This document shows, in pieces, positions 31,480-39,119 of a DNA stretch of 48,242 nt. Under the pieces are notes generated by a model that was not told the origin of the DNA, did not search any database, and saw nothing but the letters and a program-made list of their open reading frames with translations. Made by a program: the position numbers and the translations under genes. Origin of the DNA: JAFDVL01 sp043783625 (GTDB taxonomy: Bacteria; Acidobacteriota; Blastocatellia; RBC074); NCBI GenBank assembly GCA_043783625.1, contig JAYVZE010000083.1, positions 1-48,242 on the forward strand. The letters are read 5' to 3'. Positions within the stretch are counted from its first letter, which is position 1. Every line of letters begins with the position of its first letter.

Positions 31480-33699
31480 ATGTCCCATTTTTTGAAACGC
31501 GCACTTGTCGTTGTTGCGATTTTAATTGCCAGCTATCTTGCCTTTATTCCCCTGCGACAGGAATTCGTTGAGGCGGCGGCTCCGACTTACAGCAAAGAAG
31601 TTTCACGAATTTTTCAGGCAAAATGTCAGTCGTGCCATCATCCCGGCGACATCGCTCCATTTTCATTAATGACTTACAAAGACACGAAGCAGTGGGCGGG
31701 GGCGATTAAATCAGCAGTCGTAGCAAAGCGAATGCCGCCGTGGAAGCCGCTCACTGGTTGCGGAAATTTTAAGGATGTCCGCCAATTGTCAGACGCCGAA
31801 ATTGCGACGATTTCGGCGTGGGTAGACGCTACTGCGCCCGAAGGCGATCCGGCAGATTTACCAGTCGCGCTGAATTTTTCAGATGGTTGGTCGCTCGGCG
31901 AACCGGACTTAATTATCAATGCGGATGAAGATTATACGCCGCCGAAAGATAAGGACATGTATCGCTGCTTCACGGTTCCAACGGCGCTGCGCGGTGACCG
32001 TTACATCAGCGCGATTGACGTGCATCCCGGCAATCGAAAATTAGTACATCACGTCATTAGTTACACCGACCCCGACGGAGCTTCCAAAGCACTCGACGAT
32101 AAAGAACCGGGGCCGGGATATATTTCGTTCGGCGGGCCGGGTTACACAAATTACGGAATGCTCGGCGGATGGGCACCGGGAGCGCGTCCATTTTTCAATC
32201 CTGATGGCGTTGGATTGAAGCTCCCCAAAAATTCGCGTATCGTTTTTCAAGTGCATTATCATCCTTGTCAGACTTCGACTTGTGGACAAAGCAGCCCGAA
32301 CGACGAAAAGGATCGCACACAAATCGGCGTCTATTTTTCGAAAACTCCAGTCACAAAAAATCTGACGTATTTGCCGCTCGTGAATCAGAGCTTCACGATT
32401 CCAGCAGGCAATAACCATTATAAAGTGGCGGCATCTTTTACGACTCCGATAGCGGCGCACATCGTCAACATCACGCCGCACATGCATTTGTTAGGGCGTG
32501 AAATCAGCGTGGATATGACGTTACTAGGGAAGACCACCAGCGACTGTTTGGTGAATATCAATGATTGGGATTTTCGTTGGCAGGGAACGTACAGCTATCA
32601 AGACCCCGTTGCTTTACCTGCTGGTGCGAAAGTAAGTCTGACAACTTATTTTGATAATTCGACCGGAAATTTTAATAATCCGAACAGCCCTCCGAAGCCC
32701 GTCAGATGGGGCGAAGCTACGACGGATGAAATGGCGTTGGCATTTCTCGGCTTCACGTTGGACGCGGAGTCTTTGCCAACTTCTGCGCCAAGTCTGACCG
32801 AAGTGAACACTGATCAGAACGGAAATTTAGTCGTGAAAGGAACGAATTTAATTCCCGGAGCGGACATCGAAATTAATGGTAAGAGCATTAAAGATACAAT
32901 TGAAAAAAGCGCAACGGAATTGACTTCAAATGAAATGTGGAAGGTGTATGCCGCACCCGGTAAAGCTGTGAATGTATCAATCGTCAACCCTGATGGTTCG
33001 CGTACAGCGGCGCAGAGCTTCACGCGTTCCGGCACGGCGTATGAAGGCGGAACAGTTTCGGCGGCGAGCTACACCGCCAATGCTCCGGTAGCTCCCGAAG
33101 CGATTGCCGCAATCTTTGGAACGAATCTGGCGACGCTCGCAGAGCCTGCGATTCAGATACCTTTGCCGACGACGCTAGGCGGTTCTGTAGTGAAAGTAAA
33201 CGGCGTAGCTGCGCAATTATTTTATGCTTCAAAATTCCAAATCAATTTCCTGATTCCGAAAGAAACACAACCGGGCACGGCTACGATTGAAGTCATCGCC
33301 GCAGATAATTCTGTCACTCGCAGTTCATTGCCGATCACGATGGCGACTCCGGCACTGTTTACTTCCAGCAGCGACGGACGCGGCGCACCCGCAGCACTTG
33401 CCACCGTTGATGGTGTGACACGTTATACCGTAGGCAATCTTGACGGAACCGCGAATCCTGTCCGCGTTGGACACTATCTTGAACTATACGGAACAGGCTT
33501 TCGCCGTGCGGCGTTTGATACTCTCCACGTCACCATCGGAGGCAAAGAAGTCCCGATCTTATATTCCGGCGCGCACGGATATTTCACCGGCGTAGATCAA
33601 ATGAATGTTCAGGTTCCCACCGGAATTTCGGGCAATGTAGATTTGGTGTTGAGTGCAGACGGGAAGGCGGCGAATACAGTGAAATTATTGGTGCAGTGA
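31480..33699 (+). CDS. Cytochrome c / PHM-like copper monooxygenase / TIGR03437 fusion
   Basis: A 739-residue exported protein. After a signal or anchor helix it has a single haem site CQSCH (C49, C52, H53) with possible axial M85, then a copper type II ascorbate-dependent monooxygenase-like core. Candidate ligands match the peptidylglycine hydroxylase pattern: H190-H191 and H259 or H261 for one copper, H334-M-H336 and perhaps M418 for the other. A TIG-like segment (about 435-510) and a C-terminal domain with SAASYTANAPVAPEAIAAIFGT and LYASKFQINF-like residues follow, as in the acidobacterial TIGR03437 family. GGAGG precedes the ATG. Substrate unknown. Confidence 0.8.
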   Translation: MSHFLKRALVVVAILIASYLAFIPLRQEFVEAAAPTYSKEVSRIFQAKCQSCHHPGDIAPFSLMTYKDTKQWAGAIKSAVVAKRMPPWKPLTGCGNFKDVRQLSDAEIATISAWVDATAPEGDPADLPVALNFSDGWSLGEPDLIINADEDYTPPKDKDMYRCFTVPTALRGDRYISAIDVHPGNRKLVHHVISYTDPDGASKALDDKEPGPGYISFGGPGYTNYGMLGGWAPGARPFFNPDGVGLKLPKNSRIVFQVHYHPCQTSTCGQSSPNDEKDRTQIGVYFSKTPVTKNLTYLPLVNQSFTIPAGNNHYKVAASFTTPIAAHIVNITPHMHLLGREISVDMTLLGKTTSDCLVNINDWDFRWQGTYSYQDPVALPAGAKVSLTTYFDNSTGNFNNPNSPPKPVRWGEATTDEMALAFLGFTLDAESLPTSAPSLTEVNTDQNGNLVVKGTNLIPGADIEINGKSIKDTIEKSATELTSNEMWKVYAAPGKAVNVSIVNPDGSRTAAQSFTRSGTAYEGGTVSAASYTANAPVAPEAIAAIFGTNLATLAEPAIQIPLPTTLGGSVVKVNGVAAQLFYASKFQINFLIPKETQPGTATIEVIAADNSVTRSSLPITMATPALFTSSSDGRGAPAALATVDGVTRYTVGNLDGTANPVRVGHYLELYGTGFRRAAFDTLHVTIGGKEVPILYSGAHGYFTGVDQMNVQVPTGISGNVDLVLSADGKAANTVKLLVQ

Positions 33700-33720
33700 A
33701 GCTATATATTAGTTACAAGT

Positions 33721-33783
33721 AAATGTTACGCAACCTGAAAAAGTTATCAATAATATTGACTGTCATCTAGCTGCGTAACATTT
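33721..33783. repeat. Inverted repeat at the left edge of the AT-rich island
   Basis: Bases 33721-33732 (AAATGTTACGCA) are perfectly complementary to 33772-33783 around a 39-base AT-rich centre. It sits between two convergent genes and could be a bidirectional terminator or the end of an inserted segment. Confidence 0.55.
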
Positions 33784-33794
33784 ATTTTCGTCGA

Positions 33795-34160
33795 TCACAG
33801 GATAGGATTATTGTCACACCACAAATATTCGTGTAAGTAACACGAATGTCCGCCACCACAATTCGTACTATGGCTAAAAATGCCGCAACTACAGTAAGAG
33901 CAATAATTTCGTGCATTTACTATAGCTAATACAGCAAGTGTTATTGAGTTTTTCTTGGGTGTGGATACCGCCTTTGACGGCGGTGAAGGCTCATGACTAT
34001 TCAAAATACCGGACTCCATTGAATCGGCAGCTACAATGGTTATATCGTTATCCTGATTCTGTAAGTCTTTAATATCATGGTGGTCATGCGCATAGGATTG
34101 TTGCACACCTACAAACATCATGAATAATAAACCTATCATCAAAATAAATAGTCTTTTCAT
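33795..34160 (-). CDS. Small exported Cys-rich protein, function unknown
   Basis: A 121-residue protein starting at ATG 34160 after AAAGGAG. The signal peptide MKRLFILMIGLLFMMFVGV ends near QSYA. A His/Asp-rich acidic spacer follows (HDHHDIKDLQNQDND), then a Pro/Lys hinge. The last 40 residues carry six cysteines and four glycines (CSYCSCGIFSHSTNC, then GGGHSCYLHEYLWC). The layout of leader, spacer and compact Cys-rich C-terminus recalls secreted peptides or peptide precursors, but no family was recognised. It is last in a - strand set with the 593-residue protein. Confidence 0.6.
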   Translation of the reverse strand: MKRLFILMIGLLFMMFVGVQQSYAHDHHDIKDLQNQDNDITIVAADSMESGILNSHEPSPPSKAVSTPKKNSITLAVLAIVNARNYCSYCSCGIFSHSTNCGGGHSCYLHEYLWCDNNPIL

Positions 34161-34301
34161 TAAGTTAACTCCTTTTAATTTAGCGTTATTGTCGTTTAGG
34201 GGCGAATTCCCCTGCCTTGTACACACTTTACCTGAGCCGACCTATGAATAGGCGGTACGGTCAAGGTTTACAAAATTCTCAGAAACTTTTTTGTTGTAAA
34301 A

Positions 34302-36083
34302 TTAAGGGATAGGGCTAAAAGAAAGAATTGATTGACAAATGGCAATCTGAGCTAATATGGACGCATCTTTGTTCTTTATTGACTGAGCGATTAATATAGC
34401 TCTCTCTAAATCAGAATGTGCTAGTACACCAAAACTTTTCGTAAAATCAAGCATTTCTAAAGTAACAGGGATTTCATAACTATTTACTATACCCTTTTGA
34501 CGAACAGTAAACTCGGCGTTATTAACATTATCAATAGCATTAATAGCCGACCTAAGTATGTCAAATCCTTGTAAAGAATCAAAAGAAGAAGCTGTAGCGG
34601 CAATTGCAAGTAACCCCCTAACCTTTTGAGGATTGTTGGGTAATTTCTCAAGCCAATCATGAAAGTCATGAATAACTTGTGTTGTGCGCTGAAAATCTTT
34701 TTTTTGAACTAAATGTTGTGCGATGCGATTATGAATTTCGATTCGCTGTGGCAAAAACTTGATTTCTTTCGAGTATCGAATAGCTGAATCTATTTTATCA
34801 GAATTTATGAGTTTCAAGCAGATTTGATAGCGAATTACCGAGCTAAAAATCTCATTTTGCTGTTTATTTTTAATTTTATCAGCAATGCGAATAGCTTCGT
34901 CCGGTTGATCTTGCATTACCGCTTGTCGTGCGGCTTGAACATAGAGCTGGTCTTTAGTTTGAGGATCAGTAGCATACTCTGCTTCAGTCAAAATGTCTTG
35001 AAAATCTATTTTTTGAGGCAAGTTTTCGATAGATTCAGCTTCTTGTTGGGGAAGTTGTTTTGTGAGTTGAGCCAATCGTAATTTAACAGCGGGAAGTCCA
35101 TCTGGCATGAACTGAGAGTAATAGGGGCTAAGTTGCTGAAGTATGATTACTTCCTGAACTGTGTTCTTATTGTCAGAAACATTGCTATTTTCAGAATTAA
35201 CTTTAAGAGAAATTATTTGAGCTACAGTTCCTAGGAAATATTTAATTGCTGTTACTTTTTCTGGTGCTGAGCTTATATCACGCCCATAAAAGATATCTAG
35301 CTCGTTTGGTAATATATATGTCGCTAACATTCCAATTTTTTCGAGAAATGAATCGGGCTGCATTTTTGCGAAATCTACAGATTCATTAAATAACACGTTT
35401 GCAAGTTCAGGATTATCTACGCGCATTTCAATCAAAACACTTATGAGAAAAGGGTTAATCCCATATTGAAAACTCTCTCTTACTAATTGCCCTGCTTTTT
35501 GGGGATTCCTTTTCGCTAACGATTTAGCGATCAGTAGTGTTTGAAGCGTTTGTTCTTGGCGGCTTTTTTGTATGTCCTGCTCGCTGATATTTTTAGTATC
35601 CTTCCTCCTTTCAGTCGATTTTCTTAGCTCATCCGCAAAGCTCGCATCGTGAACCGCAACAAGGCTCAGTAACTCTTGACGAAGCTGGAATTGTGAAGAT
35701 GTAAGAATAGCTCTTATCGAATTTTGAGTATTTTTATTTGTATTTTCTGTAACTTCGAGTGAATCAATGGATTGAAAGGTTTCTTGAAATAATTGCCTGG
35801 CTCTCTTTTCCTCACGTTCCCATAAAGTGTCAGCAATTCTTGCCTTGACTTTTATTTTTAGCAGATTATCATCAATGTTGGTTACTTCTTTCGTTAAGGA
35901 TTGTAATAAATAAATAGCTCTTTGTTGAATAGGGGTTAGCTCTTTCTCCGTATTATTTTTACTCTCTTTATTTACAGGTTTACCATTTGTGCTTTTATTT
36001 ATGACTTTATTAGTATTTTGCGCTAAGCTAACCATAGCTAATAGTGATAAAAGGCAACATATTCTGAGAAGTATTTTGAACAT
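34302..36083 (-). CDS. Exported helical-repeat protein of 593 residues, function unknown
   Basis: Signal peptide MFKILLRICCLLSLLAMVSLAQ, then an Asn/Lys-rich linker, then an almost wholly alpha-helical protein. It shows loose repeat character (KARIADTLWEREEKRARQLFQETFQ; YVQAARQAVMQDQPDEAIRIADKI; IHNRIAQHLVQKKDF). Codon use is AT-rich, unlike the neighbouring 31.5-33.7 kb gene. The 222-base gap upstream holds two small hairpins (36148-36162 and GCCCC/GGGGC at 36231-36255) and no Shine-Dalgarno. Downstream of the sigma-like gene on the same strand. Function unknown. Confidence 0.6.
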   Translation of the reverse strand: MFKILLRICCLLSLLAMVSLAQNTNKVINKSTNGKPVNKESKNNTEKELTPIQQRAIYLLQSLTKEVTNIDDNLLKIKVKARIADTLWEREEKRARQLFQETFQSIDSLEVTENTNKNTQNSIRAILTSSQFQLRQELLSLVAVHDASFADELRKSTERRKDTKNISEQDIQKSRQEQTLQTLLIAKSLAKRNPQKAGQLVRESFQYGINPFLISVLIEMRVDNPELANVLFNESVDFAKMQPDSFLEKIGMLATYILPNELDIFYGRDISSAPEKVTAIKYFLGTVAQIISLKVNSENSNVSDNKNTVQEVIILQQLSPYYSQFMPDGLPAVKLRLAQLTKQLPQQEAESIENLPQKIDFQDILTEAEYATDPQTKDQLYVQAARQAVMQDQPDEAIRIADKIKNKQQNEIFSSVIRYQICLKLINSDKIDSAIRYSKEIKFLPQRIEIHNRIAQHLVQKKDFQRTTQVIHDFHDWLEKLPNNPQKVRGLLAIAATASSFDSLQGFDILRSAINAIDNVNNAEFTVRQKGIVNSYEIPVTLEMLDFTKSFGVLAHSDLERAILIAQSIKNKDASILAQIAICQSILSFSPIP

Positions 36084-36305
36084 AATAATTTTAATTAATA
36101 GTATACTTAGTTTAAAAATTAAAAAGCGTGTACTAAGATATTGTACTCTGCCTTATAGGCAGCTTATACTTACACTAAAGAACGTAAGTAAAATAGAAAA
36201 TATTAGAATAGTTTTTGGAGTAGCACGATTGCCCCCTCACTTACTATATAGGGGCAAAACTGAAAAATGTTGATTGATTATTTTGAATTATTTTCATTTT
36301 TCTTG

Positions 36306-36872
36306 TCAGAAACTCTGGCACGAAAATTGCCCCCCCCCATCTTTGTTTAACCTAGCTTTGATTTTCTGGATGATTTGATGCTTCATTTGATTCACTGATT
36401 TCGGCTTTATTTTCAGTCGTTTAGCGATTTCAGCGACAGGAACTTCGTCACAAATAAGAAGAATGAGGCGGCGATCATGTTCGCTTAGTTTTTCGATTTC
36501 TTTGGTCAGCGCGATTTGTTGCTCTTGCAAAATTATGTTGAGCTCCTGTTTGGGTTGCTCCATTAATTTTTCGGCTACTGTTTCGTCGAGGCTATCCCAC
36601 TTTCTTTTTTTCTTAACGAAATCCCAGACCGGATTCCTGACAACTGAAGGCAGCCAGGTTCTGATATCCCCCTGGCTGGGGTTGTATGTTTTTATTTTAT
36701 GACAATCGTGGTCGAGCAGAAGTAGAATAATCTTCTCGGTCAATTCTTCAACATCGTCAGGTGGCGCGTACCCATTGTATTTACGATAGGTTGAAGCTAC
36801 TGCTGCTTTGATGATGTCACGCGAGTTGGCTACGAGTTCCTGCGATTCGAGAATATTGTTGCTGTCGGGCAT
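36306..36872 (-). CDS. ECF-like RNA polymerase sigma factor
   Basis: A 188-residue protein, start ATG 36872, with GTGGAGGTT ideally placed upstream. Longer in-frame starts to 36968 are less likely. A sigma region-2-like helical part (DDVEELTEKIILLLLDHDCH, GDIRTWLPSVVRNPVWDFVKKKRK) is followed by a region-4 helix-turn-helix (DEVPVAEIAKRLKIKPKSVNQMKHQIIQKI). A run of nine C at 36330-36338 encodes Gly-Gly-Gly near the C-terminus; loss of one base would swap the last few residues for a longer hydrophilic tail. Its partners are probably the two exported proteins downstream. Confidence 0.75.
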   Translation of the reverse strand: MPDSNNILESQELVANSRDIIKAAVASTYRKYNGYAPPDDVEELTEKIILLLLDHDCHKIKTYNPSQGDIRTWLPSVVRNPVWDFVKKKRKWDSLDETVAEKLMEQPKQELNIILQEQQIALTKEIEKLSEHDRRLILLICDEVPVAEIAKRLKIKPKSVNQMKHQIIQKIKARLNKDGGGQFSCQSF

Positions 36873-37181
36873 CGGATTAACCTCCACATTTTCAGCAATC
36901 ACGGCTGGGGGAATTTGTGATCTGGCTGAGTTACCAATAATTCTGTTTGACTGTGGACACAATTCCACAGCCTTTTTTCAACAAAGTAACCTGAACGCAA
37001 TTTGATAAGAATACCGAGTGGTGAAAGGATACGGCAGGCGAGGAAGGGAAGGCAAGAACGTTTGGTAAAATTTTATGTCGCCCCTCAGGGCTATTGGCTT
37101 GGATTCCTTTTAACCTGAGGTTTCGTTTCACTTTACCCTGGGCTATCGAATTTCGCCCCGTTGGGGCTTTCAGAATGGAAA
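36873..37181. repeat. Intergenic gap with GCCCC-type palindromes
   Basis: This 309-base gap has no supported gene. At 37080-37091 GCCC/GGGC flank CTCA. AACCTGAGGTT is a palindrome near 37112-37122. CCCTGGGCTAT at about 37136-37146 is followed by GCCCC-GTT-GGGGC at 37155-37167. Similar combinations of a CCCTGGGCTAT word and a GCCCC...GGGGC hairpin recur between genes in several soil and planctomycete-type bacteria, from memory. The hairpins also follow the stop of the gene at 37182 when read on the - strand. Confidence 0.5.
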
Positions 37182-38363
37182 CTATTTCTTCGCCACCTCA
37201 ACCGCATAAACCTGCGTCGCCCCGTGCATATTCGAACGAAAAACAATCCATTTCATATCTGGCGTAAACGTCACGTTCGGCTCTAAACGATAATTATGTT
37301 TGGCGAGATTTACTAAGCGTTCGGCTTGGAGTTCGCCATTTTTGGGAGTGAATAAATAAATCCATTGTCCGTTGCCGGGAGCTGCTACGCTGGAGGGGCC
37401 GCCGCCGTCTCCGGCAAATAGTTTTCCGTTCGGGGCGACGTTGTAATGGACTGACCAATGTTCACGGGCTACTTTGTATCGTGTAGCTTTTCCGGTAGCA
37501 AGTGCTACACCAGCCAGCCAGAATTCTTTGCCTTTGGGAGTTTGCAAATCGTACCAAATCATCTTGCCGTCTGCGCTGAAAAATTCGTGTCCGGCAATTT
37601 CCATGTCCATCGTGCGTGTGTGAATTTTTGTGAGTTTTGTACCGTCAGTTCTGATCGTCCAGATGCGGTCTAATTTGTGCCACGGGCCTTCGTGACAGAA
37701 CATCATCAAGCCCGGATCCGTTGGCGAAAACTGGACGTGGTTCAACCAATCCGTCGCCGGATGAAAAGTTTTGATTTCGCCAGATTTGATGTTGATCGTG
37801 TACATCGTCATCGGGATTTTCGCGGCGAGTCTTTTCTCCATCATATCGCCTTTACCAGGGTAGCTGTCGCCTCTGCCTTGTGGCGCGGGTGGAGGTTGAA
37901 AGGTATTTTCTCCCACAACCATGCTGCCGCCGAGCAAGGTTTCATCAGCATTCACGGCAAAGCCGGAGCCGTTTCGCAACGACGCATTCTTGACAATTTC
38001 GCGGGTTTCTTTCGTATCAAGATTGGTGGCGAAAACGCTGTCGCCTTTGAGATAAAACGCCTGTCGCGTCTTGCGTCCGACGATCAAATTGCTGGCGCGT
38101 CCTTCGACGATTAATTCAATTTTTCCAGTTTTTAATTCGATAGTCGAAATGCCTTTCGGCGAAGTCACGACCAGCTTGTCACCTTTGGCGGTGTAGGCGT
38201 TTTGATGGAAATATAAACTACCTGTTCCCGCTTCACGCGAGAGGCGAATGACGCGATGTCCGGTTTCCGGTTCAATCCATTCGGTCGGTGGTTCAGGAAC
38301 AGTTTGTTGAGCGAAAGAGGTTGCGGTCAGCAGAAGCAGGGCGAGAGTAGAGAAGAATTTCAT
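37182..38363 (-). CDS. Exported oligogalacturonate lyase-like protein (PL22 type)
   Basis: A 393-residue beta-propeller enzyme with a signal peptide (MKFFSTLALLLLTATSFAQ). Family markers are FHQNAYTAKGDKLVV, LNHVQFSPTDPGLMMFCHEGPWHKLDRIW, GHEFFSADGKMIWYDL and EPNVTFTPDMKWIVFRSNMHG, which place the conserved His and Gln residues of PL22 lyases. These enzymes split short pectin fragments into 4-deoxy-5-keto-uronates. Classical Ogl is cytoplasmic, so export is notable. ATG at 38363 is used; a TTG four codons upstream is possible and neither has a clear ribosome binding site. Confidence 0.8.
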   Translation of the reverse strand: MKFFSTLALLLLTATSFAQQTVPEPPTEWIEPETGHRVIRLSREAGTGSLYFHQNAYTAKGDKLVVTSPKGISTIELKTGKIELIVEGRASNLIVGRKTRQAFYLKGDSVFATNLDTKETREIVKNASLRNGSGFAVNADETLLGGSMVVGENTFQPPPAPQGRGDSYPGKGDMMEKRLAAKIPMTMYTINIKSGEIKTFHPATDWLNHVQFSPTDPGLMMFCHEGPWHKLDRIWTIRTDGTKLTKIHTRTMDMEIAGHEFFSADGKMIWYDLQTPKGKEFWLAGVALATGKATRYKVAREHWSVHYNVAPNGKLFAGDGGGPSSVAAPGNGQWIYLFTPKNGELQAERLVNLAKHNYRLEPNVTFTPDMKWIVFRSNMHGATQVYAVEVAKK

Positions 38364-38385
38364 TTTATTTTTCAACGCAATTAAA

Positions 38386-38440
38386 GTTCAGAGTACACGC
38401 TTCAGCGTGATTGTCTTTGCACGCTGAAGCGTGTACTCAA
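38386..38440. repeat. GTTCAGAGT-type palindrome, copy 1
   Basis: Nineteen-base perfect arms at 38391-38409 and 38420-38438, with a 10-base loop, in the gap just beyond the stop of the small exported protein (38449). Each arm is itself nearly palindromic (CACGCTTCAGCGTG). The GTTCAGAGTAC...ACGCTTCAGCGTG wording is shared with copies at 39039 and 45214. Confidence 0.85.
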
Positions 38441-38448
38441 AACATTTT

Positions 38449-38835
38449 TTACTTGCTACGCTTGGCAGTGAATTCAACTGCTGGCGCACCGGCGGCGGGG
38501 CCACCTTCCATTTTGCGGGAGAATTTGATTTCATCGCCTGCCAGAGTTCCTTTGTAGACAATCTTGATGCTGTTGCCATTGAATTCGCGCACGATATTGA
38601 AGGAAATTTCGCTTCCCTTGATCGTACCGTCTGAAATTGCGGTTTCGCCGCCACGTCCGGTAATGGTTCCTGTGAGCTTTTCACCATCAGCTTTTAACGT
38701 CATGGTGACGTCCTGCATTGCGCCATCGCGTCCGGGTGTTTGTCCGACCCATTTGCCGTCTACATCTGCCGCCCATGCAACTGTCGCTAAAATCAGCACG
38801 AAGCATGCCGAAAGAATAATATTTTTGGTTTTCAT
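38449..38835 (-). CDS. Small exported protein, function unknown
   Basis: A 128-residue protein starting at ATG 38835, after AGGAG, with a signal peptide (MKTKNIILSACFVLILATVAWA). The mature part is beta-rich with a regular strand pattern (DVDGKWVGQTPGRDG, VTMTLKADGEKLTGTITGRGGET, ISFNIVREFNGNSIKIVYKGTLAGDEIKFSRK), resembling small lipocalin-like or DUF-type secreted barrels common in Acidobacteriota. A 67-residue upstream extension of the frame is rejected. Possibly unrelated in function to the lyase downstream of it on the same strand. Confidence 0.7.
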   Translation of the reverse strand: MKTKNIILSACFVLILATVAWAADVDGKWVGQTPGRDGAMQDVTMTLKADGEKLTGTITGRGGETAISDGTIKGSEISFNIVREFNGNSIKIVYKGTLAGDEIKFSRKMEGGPAAGAPAVEFTAKRSK

Positions 38836-39038
38836 TGTAACTCCTGTAACTCGTTGGGTTGTTAAGTGCTGCGTGTGGCTCGGTTGAGTACACGCCGCGT
38901 TTAATCTGTCTCTCATTAATAAATGGTTGTAAAGCAAAGCAGGAGGTGTGATGGACTCTTCTTTGTTTTTAAACCCTGAATTTTGAGACAAGAGAATGCG
39001 TAGGTAAAGACGAAGGAAAGATTCTGCTGGTTTCAATT

Positions 39039-39118
39039 TGTTCAGAGTTACGCATTTATGCGTGAAAATCCGTCGTGCTTCGCTGACGGGCGCGCGCGTA
39101 AACGCGTAACTCTGAACA
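39039..39118. repeat. GTTCAGAGT-type palindrome, copy 2
   Basis: Fifteen-base perfect arms at 39039-39053 (TGTTCAGAGTTACGC) and 39104-39118 enclose an inner hairpin built on CCGTC...GACGG (about 39070-39088). The element begins one base beyond the stop of the tricorn-like gene, so it probably caps that transcript. Confidence 0.85.
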
Positions 39119-39119
39119 C

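Noticed and set aside
37677..38114. 145-codon open frame on the + strand
   Set aside because: Antisense to the oligogalacturonate lyase-like gene, arginine/histidine-rich shadow translation with no start signal.
38836..39036. 67-residue upstream extension of the small exported protein
   Set aside because: It precedes a perfect signal peptide with its own AGGAG site and is not protein-like.
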